Shown: positions 61,060 to 64,000 of the stretch, piece after piece
Layout of the letters: each line of letters opens with the position of its first letter
How positions within the stretch are numbered: the first letter of the stretch is position 1
From: Polyangiaceae bacterium
Lineage (GTDB): Bacteria > Myxococcota_A > Polyangia > Polyangiales > Polyangiaceae
Reading direction: 5' to 3'
Assembly (NCBI GenBank): GCA_015075635.1
Contig: JABTUA010000003.1
Location: 558,001-622,000 of the forward strand
Length of the DNA: 64,000 nucleotides
Notes under the pieces: generated by a model
What the model was told of the DNA's origin: nothing
Seen by the model: only the letters and a program-made list of their open reading frames with translations
Database searches by the model: none
Made by a program: the position numbers and the translations under genes

Positions 61060-61863
61060 TCAGTGGTGCGAACCCACTGCTGCCGCTGCTGCTGCCGCCT
61101 TCGCGAAGTCCAGCCCGGAGACGATGCCCACGAGGTGCTTCCCCTCCATGACCAGCACGTGCCGCGCGCGGGTGGCGGCGGCCTGGGCGGCGGCGTGGTG
61201 CAGCGCGGTGATCTCGTGCACGGTGATGAAGCGCGAGCTCATCATCACGTCCACGGGCAGGTGGTCGGCGTGAGCGGTGCTCTCGAGCGCCTCGCGCTGG
61301 GTGAACATGCCGACGGGCCGCTCCTCCGGGCCGGTCACGACCACGAGCCCGGTCACGCCGGTCGAGCGCAGCCGCTGGGTCGCCTCCGCGAGCGGAGTCC
61401 GTGCGTCCACGGTGCCGACCGGCGCCGACATCAGCGCGGCGACGGGCGTCGTCACCCGCGCGTCCACCAGCGCGCGCATCACCTCGACGGTGCCGACGAC
61501 GCCGAACAGGGTGTGGGGCTTGCGCACGAACAAGCGGTGCACCGAGCGCTCGGCCATCTCGCGCGCGGCGCTGACCATGTCGGCCTCCGGCCCCAACGTG
61601 AACACCGGTGCGTGCATGTAGTCACGAACCTTTTGCGCCGGGAGCACCAGCTTCGACGCGCCTTCTGCGCCGCGGACGATGCGCGCGACGCGCAGGAGAT
61701 CCGTGCGCGAGATCACGGCGGCCAGAGGCTCCGCCCCGTCGGAGACACCGAGACACGAGACATTCTGCGTCTCCAGCCGATGACGCGCGGTCTCCAGGTC
61801 GGTGTCGGCCGCGATGATGAAGACCGGGCTCTTCATGTAGTGGGTGACGGGGTGGCCGAGCAT
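61060..61863 (-). CDS. Four-CBS-domain protein
   Basis: A 267-residue protein from ATG 61863 (MLGHPVTHYMKSPVFII). It has four CBS motifs in tandem: MKSPVFIIAADTDLETARH, MHAPVFTLGPEADMVSAAREM, MSAPVGTVDARTPLAEATQ and MMSSRFITVHEITALHHAA. CBS pairs bind adenosyl nucleotides and act as energy sensors. No catalytic domain is attached. The frame upstream of 61863 enters the dispersed repeat zone and is rejected. Confidence 0.85.
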   Translation of the reverse strand: MLGHPVTHYMKSPVFIIAADTDLETARHRLETQNVSCLGVSDGAEPLAAVISRTDLLRVARIVRGAEGASKLVLPAQKVRDYMHAPVFTLGPEADMVSAAREMAERSVHRLFVRKPHTLFGVVGTVEVMRALVDARVTTPVAALMSAPVGTVDARTPLAEATQRLRSTGVTGLVVVTGPEERPVGMFTQREALESTAHADHLPVDVMMSSRFITVHEITALHHAAAQAAATRARHVLVMEGKHLVGIVSGLDFAKAAAAAAAVGSHH

Positions 61864-61995
61864 GCTCGGCACGAAGCCAGAAGCGTGCCACGGCCCCCTA
61901 CGCGAGCGGTCCTGTCCCAGACCCCTGTCCGCGAGCACCCCGCAAGGTCCTCCGCGCTCGCCACTCTTCGCTCCCGCTCATCCCCCTTCGCGCCC

Positions 61996-62050
61996 CGCCC
62001 TGCCCCTGCCCACTGCCCCGTGCACCCGCGCACTCCGGCGGGCGTGCGCA
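61996..62050. repeat. Dispersed GC-rich repeat, copy B
   Basis: A 55-bp element with hairpin potential (GCGCAC...GTGCGC and GCCCCTGCCC paired with GGGCAGGGGGC downstream). Copy C at 63749-63810 is its reverse complement with an 8-bp insertion. A single 21-mer-related unit follows at 62070-62094. The gap 61864-62155 holds no other gene. Confidence 0.75.
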
Positions 62051-62137
62051 GCGGGCAGGGGGCAACGGGAGTGCGTCGGGCGAGGAGGGGAGAGCGGGGG
62101 CGGGGAGCGACCACGGTCGGTTGACCGCTCTGCCGCA

Positions 62138-62154
62138 GTATGACAAATTCATAC
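62138..62154. promoter_or_regulatory. Candidate operator of the MazEF-like module
   Basis: Perfect inverted repeat GTATGA-CAAAT-TCATAC ending one base before the GTG start at 62156. It is AT-rich and covers where a ribosome-binding site would be, so the mRNA may be leaderless or translation may be blocked by bound repressor. Confidence 0.6.
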
Positions 62155-62155
62155 C

Positions 62156-62413
62156 GTGGTTGAAAAGCTCGCCATCAGCTTGGACCGCGAGCTCTTGCGC
62201 AGAGCCGAGCAGCTTCGCCGCGCGACGGGGGAGTCGCGGAGCGCGCTGGTCGCTCGGGCCCTGCGGCAACTGCTGCGCGCGCAGGAGGTGGAGCAGCTGG
62301 CGCGGGACTACGTCGCGGCCTACCGCCGGGTGCCCGAGACCCCGCTGGAGGTCCGTGCGGCGCGGGCGCTCGCGAAGAAGTCACTGGCGCGTGTCGAGTG
62401 GGACGATGCGTGA
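62156..62413 (+). CDS. Ribbon-helix-helix antitoxin (MazE/CopG-like)
   Basis: An 85-residue protein beginning VEKLAISLDRELLRRAEQLR, with the RHH pattern and GESRSALVARALRQLL, followed by a helical toxin-binding tail. It precedes a MazF-like toxin by 9 nt and should repress through the palindrome at 62138-62154. GTG start. Confidence 0.8.
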   Translation: MVEKLAISLDRELLRRAEQLRRATGESRSALVARALRQLLRAQEVEQLARDYVAAYRRVPETPLEVRAARALAKKSLARVEWDDA

Positions 62414-62422
62414 CGCAAGGTC

Positions 62423-62731
62423 ATGAAGCGCGGTGAGGTCTGGTGGGCGCGCCTGGACAAGAGGCGCCCGGTGGTGCTGGTCTCTCGCGAGGAGGCCTAC
62501 GCGGTGCGGGCGATGGTCATTGCCGCCCCGGTGTCCACCACGATTCGGGGGTTCGCGGTCGAGGTGAAGGTCGGCCGAAGCGAAGGCCTTCCGCGAGCCG
62601 GCGTCGTCAACTGCGACTGGCTGGTCACCGTGCCCAAGGCGGACTTGATCGAGCGCGCCGGGCGCCTGGCTCCCGCCAAGGTCCGGCTGTTGGACGACGC
62701 CCTGCGCTTCGCCCTGGGCCTCGAGGACTGA
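62423..62731 (+). CDS. MazF/PemK-like endoribonuclease toxin
   Basis: The 102-residue protein has the PemK/MazF fold landmarks MKRGEVWWARLDKRRPVVLVSR, VIAAPVSTTIRG and VVNCDWLVTVPKADL. Such toxins cut mRNA. ATG start. Its last codons and stop (LED, TGA) are part of the direct repeat shared with 63848. Confidence 0.85.
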   Translation: MKRGEVWWARLDKRRPVVLVSREEAYAVRAMVIAAPVSTTIRGFAVEVKVGRSEGLPRAGVVNCDWLVTVPKADLIERAGRLAPAKVRLLDDALRFALGLED

Positions 62732-62880
62732 CACCGGCAGGCCGGCAATCACAGCACGACGGTGGCGTCGTCGATCGGGGTTCGCGCCGCTGCAACGGTC
62801 GAGCAGGATACGTGGACGTAGCGGGCGGTGCTGCGAGGGCTCCCGTGCCCGAGCAGCTGCTGAATCACGGGGAGCTCCGT
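62716..62880. repeat. Direct repeat, copy 1 (toxin 3' end plus recombinase 3' end)
   Basis: From GGGCCTCGAGGACTGA through CTGCTGAATCACG this matches copy 2 at 63848-64000, which continues beyond the window. The copies flank the VapBC module and dispersed repeat C. Confidence 0.75.
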
Positions 62881-62960
62881 GCCCCGCTCGAGCGAGTGGG
62901 TGGCGAAGGTGTGCCGGAGCACGTACAGAGTGACGCGTGGGAACGATCTTCGAAAAGCGC
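62749..62960 (-). pseudogene. Tyrosine recombinase C-terminal fragment
   Basis: Reading leftward it encodes VTLYVLRHTFATHSLERGTE and QQLLGHGSPRSTARYVHV, the catalytic R-x2-H, H and nucleophile Tyr of a phage-type integrase, then ends in TGA at 62749. Upstream the frame meets a stop near 63004, so the catalytic tail has no core. It is a second, truncated copy of the gene continuing at 63880. The zone 62732-63116 contains nothing else recognisable. Confidence 0.8.
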
Positions 62961-63116
62961 CGCGAGGCGCCGGGCTTGCCTGCTCTCGAGCTCACCGCGG
63001 CAGCTCGCAGCATGCAACCAAGCCGCGCGCGTTCGAGCAAGCTGCGCACACGCGCAGGATTCACCCTGCGCGCTCGACCAGGCGACCGAGGGTACCGATG
63101 ATGCGGTTGAAGCTCG

Positions 63117-63491
63117 CTAGGCGAGCTCGAGCTTGCCCACTCGAACGAAGTGCCGGAAGTCGGGGTCCCGCGTGACGAGCGGCACATGATGATCGATGCA
63201 GGTCTGTGCGATCAAGGTGTCCGCGAGCCGTGCGCGCAGGCCGCGGGCCAGGACCTTCGCACGCAACACGCCGGAACGCTCCCAAAAGCCATCCAACAAG
63301 TCGAGCTGGGGCAGAGCCAGGAACAGCTTGGCGGTCGAAGCGGGCAACTTTGGATTGCTCAACAGCTCGCACAGTACCGGAGGTGGAAGAACGGCGTGCC
63401 CGTGCTCGAGCGCAAGCTCGACCTTTTCGACATCAGCGCCAGAGTGGTCCGCCAGATACGCGCCCCACGAGCTGGTGTCGATCGCGATCAC
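63117..63491 (-). CDS. vapC: VapC-like PIN-domain toxin
   Basis: The 124-residue PIN domain has Asp5 (IAIDTSSW), the Glu in PPPVLCELLSNP, Asp in LADTLIAQTCIDH and Asp in VTRDPDFRHF, the acidic set of VapC RNases. GTG start, overlapping the VapB stop by 4 nt. Confidence 0.85.
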   Translation of the reverse strand: MIAIDTSSWGAYLADHSGADVEKVELALEHGHAVLPPPVLCELLSNPKLPASTAKLFLALPQLDLLDGFWERSGVLRAKVLARGLRARLADTLIAQTCIDHHVPLVTRDPDFRHFVRVGKLELA

Positions 63492-63694
63492 GTGCGGTCT
63501 TCCCGGAGCTCGTCGAGGTCGAGCTCGAGATCGATCTTGCCGCGGAGTCGCTTCAGCCCGTCGTAAGCCTGCCGGGCCGCGACGAGCTCGAGCCCTCTCC
63601 GCACGGTCGGCGCAAGCCCGAGACCGGTCGCGCGCTTGGCTCGCCGCACGAGCTCATCCGGAACGACGACCGTGATCTTCCGGGCTGCCTTCAT
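63488..63694 (-). CDS. vapB: VapB-like antitoxin
   Basis: A 68-residue protein from ATG 63694 (MKAARKITVVVPDELVRRAKR) with a ribbon-helix-helix-type N-terminus and a toxin-binding tail (LKRLRGKIDLELDLDELRED). A direct/inverted repeat just upstream is a candidate operator. Confidence 0.78.
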   Translation of the reverse strand: MKAARKITVVVPDELVRRAKRATGLGLAPTVRRGLELVAARQAYDGLKRLRGKIDLELDLDELREDRT

Positions 63695-63722
63695 ACCAGC
63701 ATGGATACCAGCACCCATGCTG
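63694..63722. promoter_or_regulatory. Candidate VapB operator repeats
   Basis: Two ATACCAGCA units 12 bp apart (63694 and 63706 areas) and the inverted pair CCAGCA-CCCA-TGCTGG. Located immediately upstream of and overlapping the vapB start. Confidence 0.5.
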
Positions 63723-63748
63723 GCATGCAACGCACCCACCCCTGGGAC

Positions 63749-63810
63749 TGCGCACGCCCGCCGGAGTGCGCGGGTGCAGCGGGCAGTGGGCAGTGGGCAG
63801 GGGCAGGGCG
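63749..63810. repeat. Dispersed GC-rich repeat, copy C (inverted)
   Basis: Reverse complement of copy B with an 8-bp ACTGCCCG-type insertion. Between the VapB operator region and the second recombinase copy; the interval 63723-63879 holds no gene. Confidence 0.75.
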
Positions 63811-63847
63811 GAGGCCGTGGAGCTGGCGCGCGCGGCCAGCGGGGACC

Positions 63848-64000
63848 GGGCCTCGAGGACTGACGCCAACCGGCGGGCATCACAGCGCGAAGGTGGCGTC
63901 GTCGATCGGGGTTCGCGCTGCTGCCACGGTCGAGCAGGATACGTGGACGTAGCGGGCGGTGCTGCGAGGGCTCTTGTGTCCGAGCAGCTGCTGAATCACG
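63848..64000. repeat. Direct repeat, copy 2, to window edge
   Basis: Matches copy 1 at 62716 onward, with small differences, and is cut by the window edge. Confidence 0.75.
63880..64000 (-). CDS. Tyrosine recombinase/integrase, C-terminus only (continues past the edge)
   Basis: The last about 40 codons are visible: QQLLGHKSPRSTARYVHV with the GHKS and Tyr nucleophile context, then SCSTVAAARTPIDD and a TGA at 63880. Unlike copy 1 it has the normal Lys in GHKS. The main catalytic part lies outside the window, so intactness cannot be judged. Confidence 0.72.
   Translation of the reverse strand, partial: VIQQLLGHKSPRSTARYVHVSCSTVAAARTPIDDATFAL

Overview
The window reads as chromosomal DNA from a high-GC myxobacterium-like bacterium, probably Myxococcota (order Polyangiales). 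The inference rests on very high GC with tightly overlapping genes, many lipoproteins with Gly/Thr/Ser linkers, a pilMNOPQ cluster, a candidate MYXO-CTERM-type C-terminal anchor, an FHA-GGDEF protein, a receiver-cyclase fusion and long low-complexity minisatellites. No rRNA, tRNA or CRISPR array was recognised.

Layout. 0-5 kb: a tight leftward operon of membrane proteins, lipoproteins and a LuxC-type acyl-CoA reductase. 5-10 kb: an AraC regulator, then bacterioferritin-associated ferredoxin (bfd) divergent from bacterioferritin (bfr) across a Fur-box-like site; bfr is split by a complete IS66-type element (6634-9399). 9.7-13 kb: leftward class III aminotransferase, LuxE-type acyl-protein synthetase and a DUF952/DJ-1 fusion. 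13-18.8 kb: FHA-GGDEF, YceI, then cheB, a membrane MutS-like ATPase and a lipoprotein paralogous to the one at 489-1766. 18.8-20 kb: an antitoxin-like gene and a nested 12-bp minisatellite. 20-25 kb: AgmX-like protein, receiver-cyclase, N-acetylglutamate kinase/synthase and a LysM/M15 peptidase-like protein. 25.2-31.2 kb: pilMNOP, an ACT-domain gene and pilQ. 31-50 kb: mostly secreted proteins, lipoproteins and enzymes (esterase, DUF885, three GIDE-like membrane proteins, peroxiredoxin-like, NAGPA-like, VanY with calcium-binding repeats, a cobalamin-type radical SAM fused to a lipoprotein-like tail), plus ArsR/SRPBCC and two nucleotidyltransferase toxin-antitoxin-like pairs.

51-60.3 kb is the most coherent metabolic system. 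An NtrC-type regulator and histidine kinase are divergent from a four-gene operon for a Tat-exported, type II DMSO-reductase-family molybdoenzyme: catalytic alpha, four-cluster Fe-S beta, heme-b-type gamma and TorD-like chaperone. The alpha subunit has a C-x3-D-x3-C cluster motif like nitrite-oxidoreductase-type enzymes. The divergent region holds a near-consensus sigma-54 promoter and repeated TTCTC-N6-GAGAA palindromes, which fit enhancer sites for the adjacent regulator. The substrate cannot be read from sequence.

60.3-64 kb is an unstable accessory zone: a 21-bp tandem array, dispersed GC-rich hairpin repeats, a Clp C-terminal relic, a CBS-domain protein, MazEF-like and VapBC modules, and two copies of the 3' end of a tyrosine recombinase gene.
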